A stretch of DNA of 64,000 nt from Streptomyces macrolidinus (GCF_023887685.1 NZ_JAMWMR010000006.1:267818-331817); one strand, 5' to 3'. Shown: positions 35,701-41,082, counted from the stretch's first letter. Made by a program: numbers and translations. Notes: a model not told the origin generated them from the sequence alone.

Positions 35701-37925
35701 AACTGGCGGAAGGCGGACGGGGTTTGGCTGAGCATCGTGACCGACTGGTCGCGTACGAGCGCGTAGAACGCCTCCGCGTCCCGGCTGGTGAGGTAGGGGA
35801 CGACGACGAGGCGTCCGCCACTGGTGAGAGCACCCCACATCTCCATGACCGACACGTCGAAGGCATAGCTGTGGAAGAGGCTCCAGGCATCGTCCGGGCC
35901 GAAGGGGAGGCGTTGTTGGACGGCTTCGAAGAGGCGGGTGACGTTGGCGTGGCTGACGGTGGTGCCCTTGGGGCGGCCGGTGGACCCCGAGGTGAAGATG
36001 ACGTAGCAGGCGTGATCGGGGTCGAGACGCTGAGGGAGGTGGGCCAGGGCGTGGCTGAGGCTTGGAGCGGCTTCAGGCACGGGGAGGGTGGTGATGTCGA
36101 GCGTGTGCCAAGGGCCGTCGGGGACGGTGGTGTGGGTGGGCTGATGGGTGAGGACGAGGGTCGCGCCGACTTCGGTGAGCATGTGGTGCATGCGGTCGGT
36201 GGGGAAGGCGGTGTCCAAAGGCACGTAGACGCCGTGGGCCATGAGGACGGCGAGGGTGGTGATCACGGTGTCGACGGACCGCTCGACACAGACACCGACA
36301 CAGACTTCGGGGCCGACGCCTTGCTCGACCAGGAGCGTGGCGATCTGCGCGGCTCGGGTGACGAGCTGGGCGTAGGTGAGGGTGGTGTCGTCGCAGACGA
36401 CGGCCACGGCATCGGGGGTCTCCAGCGCGCGGCGTATGACCAGTTCGTGGATCGCGCTGACGGGAAGTTCCGCACCGTCACCCGCCCATGACTCCACCAA
36501 CTCCCGCTCGGCGGGCCCCATGAGGGGAAGCCGGCTCACCGGGAGATCGGGGGTGGCGAGGATCTGACCGAGCAGGATCTGCCAGTGGTCCACCAGGGTA
36601 CGGATGGTGTCGGCGTCGAACAGGTCCGTCGCGTACTCGACTTGGAGATGGAGCCCGTCCGGACGCCGGTACACCGACCAGGTGAGGTCGAACTTCGCGG
36701 TCCCCGTGGGCACCATGGAACGCTCGACGCTCAGCCCCTCACCGAAGGGCTCCAGCGGCTCCTCCTCGTGGAAGGCGAAGAGCGTCTGCACGATCGGGTT
36801 GTGACTCAACGACCGTTCGGGGTGCAACTGCTTCACGGCGAGATCGAACGGGGCCCTGCTGCGGGAGAGCGCGCTCAGCAGCGACGCGCGGGAGCGCGCC
36901 ACGAGTTCCCGGAAGCCGGGGTCGTCCCCCAGGTCCACCCGCAGGACGAGCGTGTCGACGAAGAAGCCGACCAGATCGTTGAGCTTGGCGTTGTCCCGGC
37001 CCGCCACCGGGGAACCGACGACGATGTCGCCGCTCCCCGAGTGGCGCGCGGCGAGCACCTGGAAGGCGGCGAGCAGCACCGTGTACAGACTGACGTTCTC
37101 CTCGGCGGCGAACGCCTCCAGCGCCGCCGAGGACACCCCGGTGAGCGGGAAGTCCGTCGTCTCGCCCCGATAGCTCATCTCGGCCGGTCGGGGGCGGTCC
37201 GTGCCGAGGTCCAGCACGGCCGGAGCATCGGCCAGCGCGTCCGTCCAGGCCGCCAGGGTCTTCTCCGTACGAGGGCCGCGCAGCGTCTCGTGCTGCCACA
37301 ACGCGTAGTCGGCGTACTGGACCGGCAGGGGCCGGACCGACCCGCCGCCCGCGCGATACGCCTCGTTCAGCCGACGTTGGAAGACGTCCAACGACCAGCC
37401 GTCACAGGCGATGTGATGGAACGTGAGCTGCAACCAGTGCTCGTCCTCGGACAGTTGGTACAGCGTCGCGCGCAGCATCGGATCCCGGGCCAGGTCGAAC
37501 GGCCTGCGGGCATCGGCCTCGACGGCCTCCTGAGCGCTGCGGACGCGGTCGGCGGGGGCGAGGCCGGTGAGGTCGACGAGCGGGCAGTCCGTCTCACGGG
37601 CCTCCAGCAACCGCTGGCGCGGTTCCCCGTTCTCGTCCGCCTCGAAGACGGTGTACAGGGCGTCCTGACCGGCCGCGGCCGTGGCGACGGCGGCCGTCAG
37701 ACGGGCGGTGTCCAAGGGGCCGGTGAAGCGGAGAACGACCGGGATGTTGTAGACAGCGTTGTCGCCGAGCCAGCGGTCCAGGAACCAGAGCCGCTGCTGG
37801 CCGAAAGAGAGCGGACCGCGCTCGTCCGGCCTGGCGCGGAGTCGGCCGGCCGGTGACGGTCTCGTACCGCCTCCCGCGCGTGCGCCGTCTTCCGCGTTCT
37901 GGTCGGTTGTGGGGGTGCCGTCCAT
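20790..37925 (-). CDS. Five-module non-ribosomal peptide synthetase with terminal thioesterase
   Basis: 5711 residues arranged (C-A-T)x5-TE. Approximate residue positions: C1 38-460, A1 470-1000, T1 1020-1085; C2 1110-1565, A2 1570-2095, T2 2120-2185; C3 2210-2670, A3 2675-3180, T3 3200-3265; C4 3290-3740, A4 3745-4270, T4 4290-4350; C5 4385-4820, A5 4825-5335, T5 5360-5430; TE 5455-5700 (GWSAGG). All C domains keep HHxxxDG (HHIACDG in C1, HHAIFDG in C2, HHAILDG in C3-C5). C2-C5 begin DAYPM..LQ.GM and none shows the extra N-terminal HHxxxxxGD of dual E/C domains; no E domains occur. My readings of the codes: A1 D-V-M-S-L-A-L-V-H-K (Thr-like scaffold, altered), A2 and A4 D-F-W-S-V-G-M-V-H-K (Thr), A3 D-V-F-H-L-G-C-T-F-K (unassigned), A5 D-F-A-D-V-G-S-V-E-K (acidic residue 331, so probably a basic amino acid). 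T1-T4 are GGDS, T5 GGHS. The ATG at 37925 has an AGAAGGG site. It should extend a dipeptide to a heptapeptide and release it by hydrolysis or cyclisation. Confidence 0.97.
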   Translation of the reverse strand: MDGTPTTDQNAEDGARAGGGTRPSPAGRLRARPDERGPLSFGQQRLWFLDRWLGDNAVYNIPVVLRFTGPLDTARLTAAVATAAAGQDALYTVFEADENGEPRQRLLEARETDCPLVDLTGLAPADRVRSAQEAVEADARRPFDLARDPMLRATLYQLSEDEHWLQLTFHHIACDGWSLDVFQRRLNEAYRAGGGSVRPLPVQYADYALWQHETLRGPRTEKTLAAWTDALADAPAVLDLGTDRPRPAEMSYRGETTDFPLTGVSSAALEAFAAEENVSLYTVLLAAFQVLAARHSGSGDIVVGSPVAGRDNAKLNDLVGFFVDTLVLRVDLGDDPGFRELVARSRASLLSALSRSRAPFDLAVKQLHPERSLSHNPIVQTLFAFHEEEPLEPFGEGLSVERSMVPTGTAKFDLTWSVYRRPDGLHLQVEYATDLFDADTIRTLVDHWQILLGQILATPDLPVSRLPLMGPAERELVESWAGDGAELPVSAIHELVIRRALETPDAVAVVCDDTTLTYAQLVTRAAQIATLLVEQGVGPEVCVGVCVERSVDTVITTLAVLMAHGVYVPLDTAFPTDRMHHMLTEVGATLVLTHQPTHTTVPDGPWHTLDITTLPVPEAAPSLSHALAHLPQRLDPDHACYVIFTSGSTGRPKGTTVSHANVTRLFEAVQQRLPFGPDDAWSLFHSYAFDVSVMEMWGALTSGGRLVVVPYLTSRDAEAFYALVRDQSVTMLSQTPSAFRQFETVDAAAGDELALRAVLFAGEALNRASVRRWGTRHGYTSPLLVNLYGITETTVHVTYIEVDEDQLDGTFSRIGSPLPDLRLYVLDPSGDPSPIGVVGELYVGGPGVTRCYTGQPALTAQRFVPDHLGPTPGARLYRSGDLARWKPSGDLEYLGRADAQVKVRGYRIELPEIEARLGRQPEIRQAVVVVRDDLGGHTDLVAYLVPEPGTDRPTTSELRDALAGHLPDYMIPRNFVFLDALPLTPQGKLNHRALPDPTTERPELAAEFVAPLPGTEELLAGIWSSVLGVDRIGRHDNFFDLGGDSIRSIQVLGLARTQGVGFELQDLFRSPTLAGLAEATSSHAVSATSQRDSEPFSMVSAEDRARLPQGLVDAYPMAELQVGMIYEMELDRERLPYHNVDSMRINGRFDERSFREALRLVVERHPILRTSLELSGYSEPLQLVHATAEMPCVVSDLRALDDEAQQAEIAAYVAFERSHVFDHSRPPLLRFGIHWLSDDAFQWTVTEHHAIFDGWSLHSTLAEITGLYQQLAAGADTVAAFDPPASAYRDFIAAEREVLRSEESEAFWLERLTDRPTGRLPRWPDRHNAELATPERENEWRVLHTAEKHGSIETLLPAELCDELLALAKRCGVPLKSVMLAAHLRVMSLVTGSRDVLAGLSSNGRLEEAGATEVRGLFLNTVPFRLELPEGSWLDLIHAVFEAEQDMLPHRRYPLGALQRRMGGEALFETSFVYNHFHVLTDEFGEGSLTIVDGKIDSFSTLRAEPTNFPLSVGVIRNPYSTRLLLSLDYHLGVLVEDQVALMRDYYVRVLESMVTEPDTAIGDVVLLGDTERELVESWAGDGAELPVSAIHELVIRRALETPDAVAVVCDDITLTYAQLVTRAAQIATHLVEQGVGPEVCVGVCVERSLDTVITTLAVLMAHGVYVPLDTAFPTDRMHHMLTEVGATLVLTHQPTHTTVPDGPWHTLDITTLPTPKATPSLSHALAHLPRHLDPDHACYIIFTSGSTGRPKGTTVTHANVTRLFEAVQQRLPFGPEDTWTLFHSYAFDFSVWEMWGALTTGARLVVVPYLTSRDADAFYTLVHDQSVTILSQTPSAFRQFEATDHTHQSDLALRAIVFGGEALDTPSVRRWTDRHGHATPRLVNMYGITETTVHVTTHHIDHHQLDGNVTTIGRALPDLRLHVLDRYGNPAPIGVIGELYVSGAGLARGYGARPALTAERFVPDHLGHTPGSRLYRSGDLARWTPSGDLEYLGRADAQVKIRGYRIELGEIEDQLARLDGLREAVVLPYQEANGRTDLVAYLVPEPDADQPTTSELRDALADQLPGYMIPRNFVFLDALPLTPQGKLDHRALPAPSSERPTLETEFIPPLPGTEEALAAIWADILGVDRVGRHDNFFELGGDSIRSIQILGRARDHGLTFHLQDLFQHPTLADLATATTTAHPTTTAPTTEPFSLLSSHDRDHLPPGLDDAYPMAELQIGMVYEMQRDPDRNPYLNVTSLHLPGRFEQEAFRAAVSLVVERHPVLRTSFDLSGLSVPMQLVHTDVEIPLGLVDLRGLSEAGQRRELADYVRGERTSGFDPAVAPLFRMTVHLLSDDAFQWTVTDHHAILDGWSLASTLAEIIETYHTLLDGHTPTLPPLRSTYRNYIAAEQHTLTDPTHTTYWHTLLTDRPDTRLPRHSDNSGNGDSALIGERLDGEVHEHDSTGGYGALVTVVPPELLSALEDSAARIGVPFKAVVLAAHMRVLGLVTGSADVVTGLSSNGRLEETDGTEVRGLFLNSLPFRLRLPDGSWADLARAVFEAESEMLPHRRYPMPALQRALGGDPLFETGFVYNHFRHVDELAEGGRASVSGPHDETAAGVARTSFPLHVAMSREPGLAGMRMELEYDAREFPAEQMRLIRDYHLRALRAIAENPDADHRAAVLLGEAERALLERWNDNTAAVPSTPVHELVEARAAAQPDSVAVVAGERSLTYGELDAHADRLAHRLRQLGVGPEVFVGIGLHRSPELVVSMLAVLKAGGAYVPLDVSFPAARLAHMLQEADVRVVLAGASTTELIPQGPWETVDVDTVALPEEGPFGRELQVSAGPDNACYAIFTSGSTGRPKGVVTRHRNVTELLHGGPAMELREDDTVLQIATVAFDVSTFEIWAPLAAGARLVLAPPGRYAPADVAGWVTEHGVTVLHATASLFALLVDEQPQTFDGLRRLLTGSETVSAPHAGRILARCPSLELVNCWGPTETTTFSVCGVFTADSLPAGPLPLGTPLANTEVRVLDEAGHPVPVGSPGELYVAGPCLARGYLGSPALTAERFLPHPSVPGARLYRTGDRGRWSSEGRVEFLGRVDHMVKIRGYRVEPGEVSAAIGAHPRVRQCVVTAPQDASGRADLVAYVVCDDPAPDVSELRSLLREKLPEYMLPKAFVFLDAFPLTAQGKVDRGRLPAPSGDRPELSSQYVAPLPGAEERLAVIWRQVLGVERIGRHDNFFDLGGDSIRSIQVIGRAREEGLLLTLPVLFRSPTLAALATEATAETDDRFPAPPTQPFALLSDKDRQALPQGLVDAYPMVALQVGMVYEMEIDPDRNPYHNVSTVRLGERFEEDAFRRAVELAVARHEVLRTSFDLSGYSDPLQLVHERVELPLTVVDLRGRDDAAQRAAVAERVRSEQDEGFSVAVAPLFRMTVQVLSDDAFQWTVTDHHAILDGWSLASTLAEIIETYHTLLDGHTPTLPPLRSTYRDYIAAEQHTLTDPTHTTYWHTLLTDRPDTRLPRHTTALPEGLAGPYGAGEVHRNDAERRHGELITPLPVGLSEDLDRFARRCGVPLKSVLLAAHLRVMSLATGSRDVVTGLSSNGRLEETDGTEVRGLFLNTLPFRLELPDGDWQDLARAVFEAEQDMLPHRRYPMSAIQRELGGEPLFETGFVYNHFRQIDTLAGGADADDDRARANGGGRTHFPLLVAVSQEPGYQGLSLEMEYDSGELSSVQVALMRDYYVRVLESMVSAPDTAIRDVTLLGDTERELVESWAGDGASLSVSAIHELVIRRALETPDAVAVVCDDTTLTYAQLVTRAAQIATHLVEQGVGPEICVGVCVERSVDTVITTLAVLMAHGVYVPLDTAFPTDRMHHMLTEVGATLVLTHQPTHTTVPDGPWHTLDITTLPTPKATPSLSHALAHLPQRLDPDHACYVIFTSGSTGRPKGTTVTHANVTRLFEAVQQRLPFGREDTWTLFHSYAFDFSVWEMWGALTTGARLVVVPYLTSRDADAFYTLVHDQSVTILSQTPSAFRQFEATDHTHQHDLALRAIVFGGEALDTPSVRRWTDRHGHATPRLVNMYGITETTVHVTTHHIDHHQLDGNTTTIGRALPDLRLHVLDPYGNPTPIGVIGELHVGGAGLARGYTGQPALTAQRFVPDHLTPASGARLYRSGDLARWTPSGDLEYLGRADAQVKIRGYRIELGEIEDQLTRLAVIRQAVVVVRDDLGDRADLVAYLVPEPDADQPTTSELRDALADRLPGYMIPRNFVFLDALPLTPQGKLDHRALPDPTTERPELAAEFVAPLPGAEQLLAAIWADILGVDRIGRHDNFFDLGGDSIRSIQVLGRARDHGLTLDLQDLFQHPTLADLAATTTTTTTQPTTTAPTTEPFSLLTPHDRSQLPPGLDDAYPMAELQIGMVYEMQRDPDRNPYLNVENLPVAGPFDAPLFRRAVALVVRRHPVLRTSLALTGYSKPLQLVYTDADVPLTVLDLRGLGDDAQRAALRECVRTERAKVFDTSAAPLCRMTVHVLSDDAFQWTVTDHHAILDGWSLASTLAEIIETYHTLLDGSTPTLAPLRSTYRDYIAAEQDALTDPAHTTYWHTLLTDRPDAHLPYDAVELTDQPGYRNVTTHLPPQLLAALEQGAAQAGVPLKAVLLAAHLRALGLATGSPDVITGLTANGRLEETDGAEVRGLFLNTVPFRLRVREGSWAELARAVFDAEREMLPHRRYPMAALQRELGGAPLFEVNFTYNSFPQFGALAEAGALAKEGPGDDVPGMAPTSFPFSVTLSRESVLGGMWMELEYDTAKLSADQVTRLRDYHLRALEAVAADIEADVYGAPLLSEAEQALLDMLNYTTDARAAGRVPVHELLQRQAARTPDAIAIEDGGTRITLARLDADSDRLARRLRRSGVRHGDVVGIFLRPGSAALTTFWAVWKAGAAFVPLDPGLPEHRLRSMLDQARPTLLITDDPKAAPSGHPLFDLSCLTHEAEETDGSALPSVSTRDLAYVMFTSGTTGGPKGVMIEHGSLATFAVGTPLARTRSLGAEKPLRVVTGTSAYISDFLLAQILMVLDGHTLCVLSEEQRRDPGHLVALARDRERAVDVIDTTTAQCQLLVEQGLLDAPYPPRLLVLGGEACPPDLWAALAERSGIKVFNSYGPTEATVEATMARVTGDSGPVIGRPCANTRIHLLDAAGHEVPPGTAGEICVGGIGVGRGYLGRPGVTAERFVPDPWGPAGSRLYRTGDVGRLTDSGDLEFLGRVDHQVKVRGERVEPEEVEAVLRAHPGVAAAIVGRHPDHEGLLANVVPAEGGAPDQRELRRHAASRLSSAAVPTHFVVVDTVPLTPAGKLDRGALSTTGLPAGAPEGIGNPGEPDPGAAESAFSRTERRVAEVWHKVLGVHADRRDDFFAIGGHSLLAVRLAGELGAAFGTTVPLPQLYSTPTLAGQAAFLDDARHAQEAERRGGGPRSVIGLGGSPGLQPLVLVHPLGGTLFCYRDLTARVAGSFEVLGVQGDLMSGGDTADFASLASGYARELAPLLRGRRPVIAGWSAGGVLAHEVASRLADRGIVADRVVVVDAAPQQGPDAAADAAALERLRADVGRLGPRRLLAEHAIDDVLRLLGVDAEALAELNGPVTASLMEFWHGMLSGLAGHRPSPYAGPVHLVVSRQGEEAAVRAAITGWRRFAGTLRVSYADGDHYQLMREPWVGDVAEVFTGPDDPTDRGDGDASHRS
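24150..24400 (-). repeat. Near-identical C-domain block, copy in C5
   Basis: This stretch encodes DDAFQWTVTDHHAILDGWS and the following Leu/Ile-rich helix. It matches the blocks at 27430-27680 (C4) and 30670-30930 (C3) almost base for base, far above the similarity of the flanking C-domain sequence. The borders are approximate. Confidence 0.75.
24820..24890 (-). repeat. Thr-rich T4-C5 linker (ACC/ACG run)
   Basis: The linker between carrier 4 and condensation 5 is a run of Thr codons (seven in a row, then QPTTTAPTT), seen on the plus strand as GGTGGT-type repeats. A shorter version, TTTAHPTTTAPTT, joins T2 and C3 near 31350-31400. Slippage is a likely cause of the length difference. Confidence 0.7.
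25680..26460 (-). repeat. Near-identical A-domain block, copy in A4
   Basis: About 780 bp of the adenylation domain of module 4 is nearly identical at the DNA level to 32210-32960 in module 2, including the specificity-determining core, and its last part matches 35900-36290 in module 1. The coding strand here is rich in A and C (plus strand G/T-rich), unlike the flanking sequence. The borders are approximate. Confidence 0.8.
27430..27680 (-). repeat. Near-identical C-domain block, copy in C4
   Basis: Counterpart of the blocks at 24150-24400 and 30670-30930, covering the HHAILDG active site and the upstream TLTDPTHTTYWHTLLTDRPD element. Confidence 0.75.
30670..30930 (-). repeat. Near-identical C-domain block, copy in C3
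   Basis: Counterpart of the blocks at 24150-24400 and 27430-27680; it starts at the DTRLPRH junction and ends just past DDAFQWTV. Confidence 0.75.
32210..32960 (-). repeat. Near-identical A-domain block, copy in A2
   Basis: Counterpart of 25680-26460. Only scattered single-base differences are visible between the two, consistent with a recent duplication or gene conversion that leaves both modules with the same Thr-type pocket. Confidence 0.8.
35900..36290 (-). repeat. Partial A-domain block, copy in A1
   Basis: The N-terminal half of A1 (around FTSGSTGRPKGTTV and upstream) matches the A2/A4 blocks closely, while the A1 pocket region (34950-35880) diverges in sequence and in specificity residues. 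A1 therefore looks like a mosaic. The borders are approximate. Confidence 0.65.
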
Positions 37926-38398
37926 GATGATGCCCTTCTCACCGGTCCGCTAAAGGTGCAATAAAAACGAAACGCGGTCACGGGTTCTTGGAGATGCGTG
38001 GCGGTGCAAACCTGCACTGCCGAAGGGAACCTGTGAACGCTGCAAAGAACTGCGGGATCATTTGCATGGGACATGGAGGAGCGCTGTCACATTAGAGAGG
38101 CCCGTCACGACTGGTCAACCCTCGTGATCAGTGCCTGACCTGCGCCTTTTAACGATCGGGAGGGTTTTGGATCAGTTCCTTAGCGTAAATTTAGGGAAGC
38201 AATAGAGCCGGGCAAGCGCATGGCTGCCTTATAGGGGAACGCATATGGGCGGAAGATTGAATCGCGTTTGGGCGCGTCTTTGCCTCGGAGGCCCTTGAGG
38301 GTTGTGGGAAGTTGCGCAGGGCCGCCGGGAGAGGCTGTCAGCGGGACAGTCGTGACGGGCCGCACGCCGATATCGAGTCGGCGAAAGGGGTGCGGTGG
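37926..38398 (-). promoter_or_regulatory. Upstream region of the NRPS operon
   Basis: A 473-bp gap between the SARP stop and the NRPS start with no convincing gene. It is clearly more AT-rich than its surroundings around 38140-38240. It contains the promoter candidate at 38089-38118 and a GTTC-repeating stretch (minus strand, about 38000-38065) that could hold activator sites, although I could not fit clean 11-bp-spaced SARP heptamers. Confidence 0.5.
38089..38118 (-). promoter_or_regulatory. Candidate sigma-70-type promoter of the NRPS operon
   Basis: On the minus strand TTGACC (38118-38113) and TAATGT (38094-38089) are separated by 18 bases, a good match to the principal-sigma consensus. 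Transcription would begin near 38082, giving a leader of about 155 nt before the ATG at 37925. Confidence 0.5.
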
Positions 38399-40618
38399 CT
38401 ACGGCCGGACCGCCGTGCCGCCACCCGAGAAGGGGCCCTTTCGGGCCAGTGCCGCCGAACTTCTCATCAGGCGGGAGGAGATGGTCCACAGGCCGATTTC
38501 CGCTGCCTGCCGACCCGCCGCCGCCACCTGGGCGCGCTCCTGCTGGTACCAGGCGAACGGGTCCGCCAGCAGACGGTCGACCAGGCTTCGGGGCATCGCA
38601 TGGCAGCGAATGGGCTCGTCCGGCACGGGCGGGTCCCCGTACCCGCCGCGGCGCTGCGCTTCTCCGGTGAGATACGCCAAGGTGTCGAGAACGCGCCGCA
38701 GCGCCGCTCGTTGCTCCTCCGGTGACTCCTCCGCCGCCAGGCGTTCCAGGGCGAAGGCCCGTACGAAGGAGGGGAAGCGGTACCGGACGGCTCTGGACGT
38801 CTCATCCACCACCGCGTCGAGCAGATAGGACTCGGTGAGTTCGTCCAACAGGTCCTGGGCGCGGTGCGGTTCGCATTCGAGCAGCGGGGCGCCGATCCAG
38901 GGGGCGAAGTCGGGCAGCTTCAACTGGGCGAGTCTGCGCAGGGTTTGCCGGGCCTCCGGACTGAGCGCACCGTAAGCCGGGGCCATGCAGGTGCGGACCG
39001 CCTGCTCCACGTGGCGCAACTCGTCCGGGCGTCGCGCCACCTCGGCGTAGCGGTCCACCGCCTCGGTCTGGACGACGGCATCCGCCACGGCCCGGTGCGG
39101 CCGGGCGGCCAGCCGGGCGGCAGCCGCGCGCAGCAGGAGCGGCAGATCGTCGCAGGCACGGCAGAGTTCCTCGACGGCCAGTGGTTCGGCGGCGACCCGC
39201 CGGCGGCCGATGATCTTCACCAGCAGGTCCACGGAACTCTCCCGCCGGAACCGGGAGAGTTCGATACGGGTGTCCGCGGGCAGCCCGGTGAAGCGCCGCC
39301 ACGAGGTGATCAGCACCCGCGAACCGGGCGATCCGGGGAGCAGCGGGGCGACCTGGCCCTCGGACGTCGCGCCGTCCAGCACGACGAGGACTCGGCCCTC
39401 CGCCAGCAGGTCGCGGTACATCTCGGCGCGTTCCTCGACGCTGCCGGGGACGGCTTCGTCGGCCACGCCGAGCGCGCGCAGGAAGCGGCGGAGCACCTCG
39501 GCGGGGCTCGTGGGGTGGCCCGGAGCGCCGGACAGATTCGCGAAGAGCTGCCCATCGGGGTAGTCCGGAGCGAGTCGATGGGCGACGTGTACGGCGAGGG
39601 TCGTCTTGCCCGAGCCGCTCCGACCTGTGATCACGGTGACGGGGACGACGGTCCGGGGCGCGTCGGTGCGGGTGGAGGCGGCAAGAATGCGCTGGATCGC
39701 CTGCGCGCGGCCGGTGAAGTCGGGGATGTCGGCGGGCAGCAGCCGCGGAATCCGGTGCGCCAAAGGTGCCGGAACCACCGGAAACGCAGGGGGAGTTGGG
39801 CCGTTGCCGGGTCCGGTCGGCTGGGCGGGGTCCGTCGTGACCTTGATGCAGGGCTGGATCCGGGGCGGCGTGTCCCACTCCTCTTCCCCCGCCAGGATCA
39901 TGCGGTGCAGTCGCTGCAGCTCCGCGCCGGGCTCGATGCCGAGCCTCTCGACGAGGGCCGTCCGCGCCTGGCGGTACACCTCCAGGGCCTCGGCCTGCCG
40001 TCCCGCGCGGTGGAGCGCGGTCATCAGGAGCACCCGCAGACGTTCCCGCAGGGGGTGGGCGGCGACCAGGGCGCCGAGTTCACTCACGGCGCGGTGGTGG
40101 TTGCCGAGTTGTAGTTCGAGTTCGAGGCACTGCTCCTGTACGGCGAGGCGGCGCTCGTCGAGTTGGACGGCGTTCGCTCGTACCGGCTTGCTGCTGATAT
40201 CGGTCAGAGCGTGCCCCTGCCACAGCCCCAGCGCGGCCCGTAACTCCTTCACCGCCTGCTGGGGTTGATGGGCGGCAGCGGCTCGTCCGCCTGCCGCGAC
40301 CCGTTCCTCGAAGTCATGGAGGTCGAGTTGCCCCTCGGTCGTCCGTAAGAGATAGCCGGGCGAGCGGGTCACGATGGGGCAGGGGTGGGGGCCCGAGGTG
40401 AGCATGCGGCGCAGGGCGCAGATGCCGATCTGCACCTGGGTACGGCTCGTCGCCGGTGGCTTCCGCTCCCATATCGCCTCCACCAGACGGTCGTTGGAGA
40501 CGACACGTCCCGAGTCGAGAAGCAGCATCGCCAGCACCGTGCGCTGACGCTGTCCGCTGACATCGATGCGCCTGCCGTCGTCCACGACTTCGAGCGGCCC
40601 CAGAATCCTGAACTGCAT
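38399..40618 (-). CDS. SARP/AfsR-type pathway activator with NB-ARC ATPase domain
   Basis: 739 residues. An OmpR-like winged helix (about 1-95, FRILGPLEVVDDGRRIDVSG, RTVLAMLLLDSGRVVS) is followed by the bacterial transcriptional activator domain (about 100-245) and an NB-ARC-type ATPase part with a Walker A loop ITGRSGSGKTTLA near residue 335. The TPR array that ends AfsR itself is missing or reduced. SARPs bind heptameric direct repeats near -35 elements and switch on antibiotic clusters. The gene lies immediately upstream of the NRPS on the same strand, so it is the likely cluster activator. The ATG at 40618 has GAAGGGGG upstream. Confidence 0.93.
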   Translation of the reverse strand: MQFRILGPLEVVDDGRRIDVSGQRQRTVLAMLLLDSGRVVSNDRLVEAIWERKPPATSRTQVQIGICALRRMLTSGPHPCPIVTRSPGYLLRTTEGQLDLHDFEERVAAGGRAAAAHQPQQAVKELRAALGLWQGHALTDISSKPVRANAVQLDERRLAVQEQCLELELQLGNHHRAVSELGALVAAHPLRERLRVLLMTALHRAGRQAEALEVYRQARTALVERLGIEPGAELQRLHRMILAGEEEWDTPPRIQPCIKVTTDPAQPTGPGNGPTPPAFPVVPAPLAHRIPRLLPADIPDFTGRAQAIQRILAASTRTDAPRTVVPVTVITGRSGSGKTTLAVHVAHRLAPDYPDGQLFANLSGAPGHPTSPAEVLRRFLRALGVADEAVPGSVEERAEMYRDLLAEGRVLVVLDGATSEGQVAPLLPGSPGSRVLITSWRRFTGLPADTRIELSRFRRESSVDLLVKIIGRRRVAAEPLAVEELCRACDDLPLLLRAAAARLAARPHRAVADAVVQTEAVDRYAEVARRPDELRHVEQAVRTCMAPAYGALSPEARQTLRRLAQLKLPDFAPWIGAPLLECEPHRAQDLLDELTESYLLDAVVDETSRAVRYRFPSFVRAFALERLAAEESPEEQRAALRRVLDTLAYLTGEAQRRGGYGDPPVPDEPIRCHAMPRSLVDRLLADPFAWYQQERAQVAAAGRQAAEIGLWTISSRLMRSSAALARKGPFSGGGTAVRP

Positions 40619-41082
40619 GGGCCCCCTTCGAGGCAGTGGCGGCTCATAGAGGGCGCTGGCAACCAGCCTGACGTACAGGCCTGCCGGCCTCCAGCGCGCC
40701 TGGCGTGTTCGAATATCGGTGCAAGGGGTACGAAAAGCGGATACGGGACGTGCATTCGAATGATTGCATGATCGAAAGGACCCGTCAACGACTCACTTCC
40801 CTGGCCGCGCCCGTCAACTCCTTTTCTATGCAGGCACGTTATGGAGTCCTGCCATCCGCGAGTTCCGGGAATGGAACGTCCGAAATTCCATGTTTGAAGT
40901 GCGGCACCCCGGTTCTTTCCGGGGGTGAATCCCTGGGGGTGATCGGGTTCCGGCCATCGGATGAGTGCGGCGACACGATCCTGGGGTGCGCGCGCATGCG
41001 GTCCGGTCCTACGGGCTCGCGCGAGCGGATCCTGACCTACGCGCGAGCGGATCCTGGCGTACGCCGCATCCGGTGCGGGCCG
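40619..41082. other. Intergenic region between the SARP and XRE regulator genes
   Basis: 464 bp, relatively AT-rich near 40700-40900, with two TTCGAAT motifs (near 40709 and 40755) upstream of the SARP start that may mark its promoter region. A plus-strand open frame (40705-41136) shows no recognisable protein and is not called. The right end holds a 22-bp tandem duplication. Confidence 0.5.
41019..41062. repeat. 22-bp tandem duplication
   Basis: Two adjacent copies of GCGCGAGCGGATCCTG(A/G)C(C/G)TAC at 41019-41040 and 41041-41062, differing at two positions, 20 bp beyond the stop of the XRE regulator gene. A similar GCGCGCATGCGG lies just before. Confidence 0.75.

Noticed and set aside
22900..37900. 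Possible epimerisation or dual E/C domains in the NRPS
   Set aside because: All C domains have HHxxxDG in the usual place and none has an added N-terminal HHxxxxxGD motif; no separate E domain is present.
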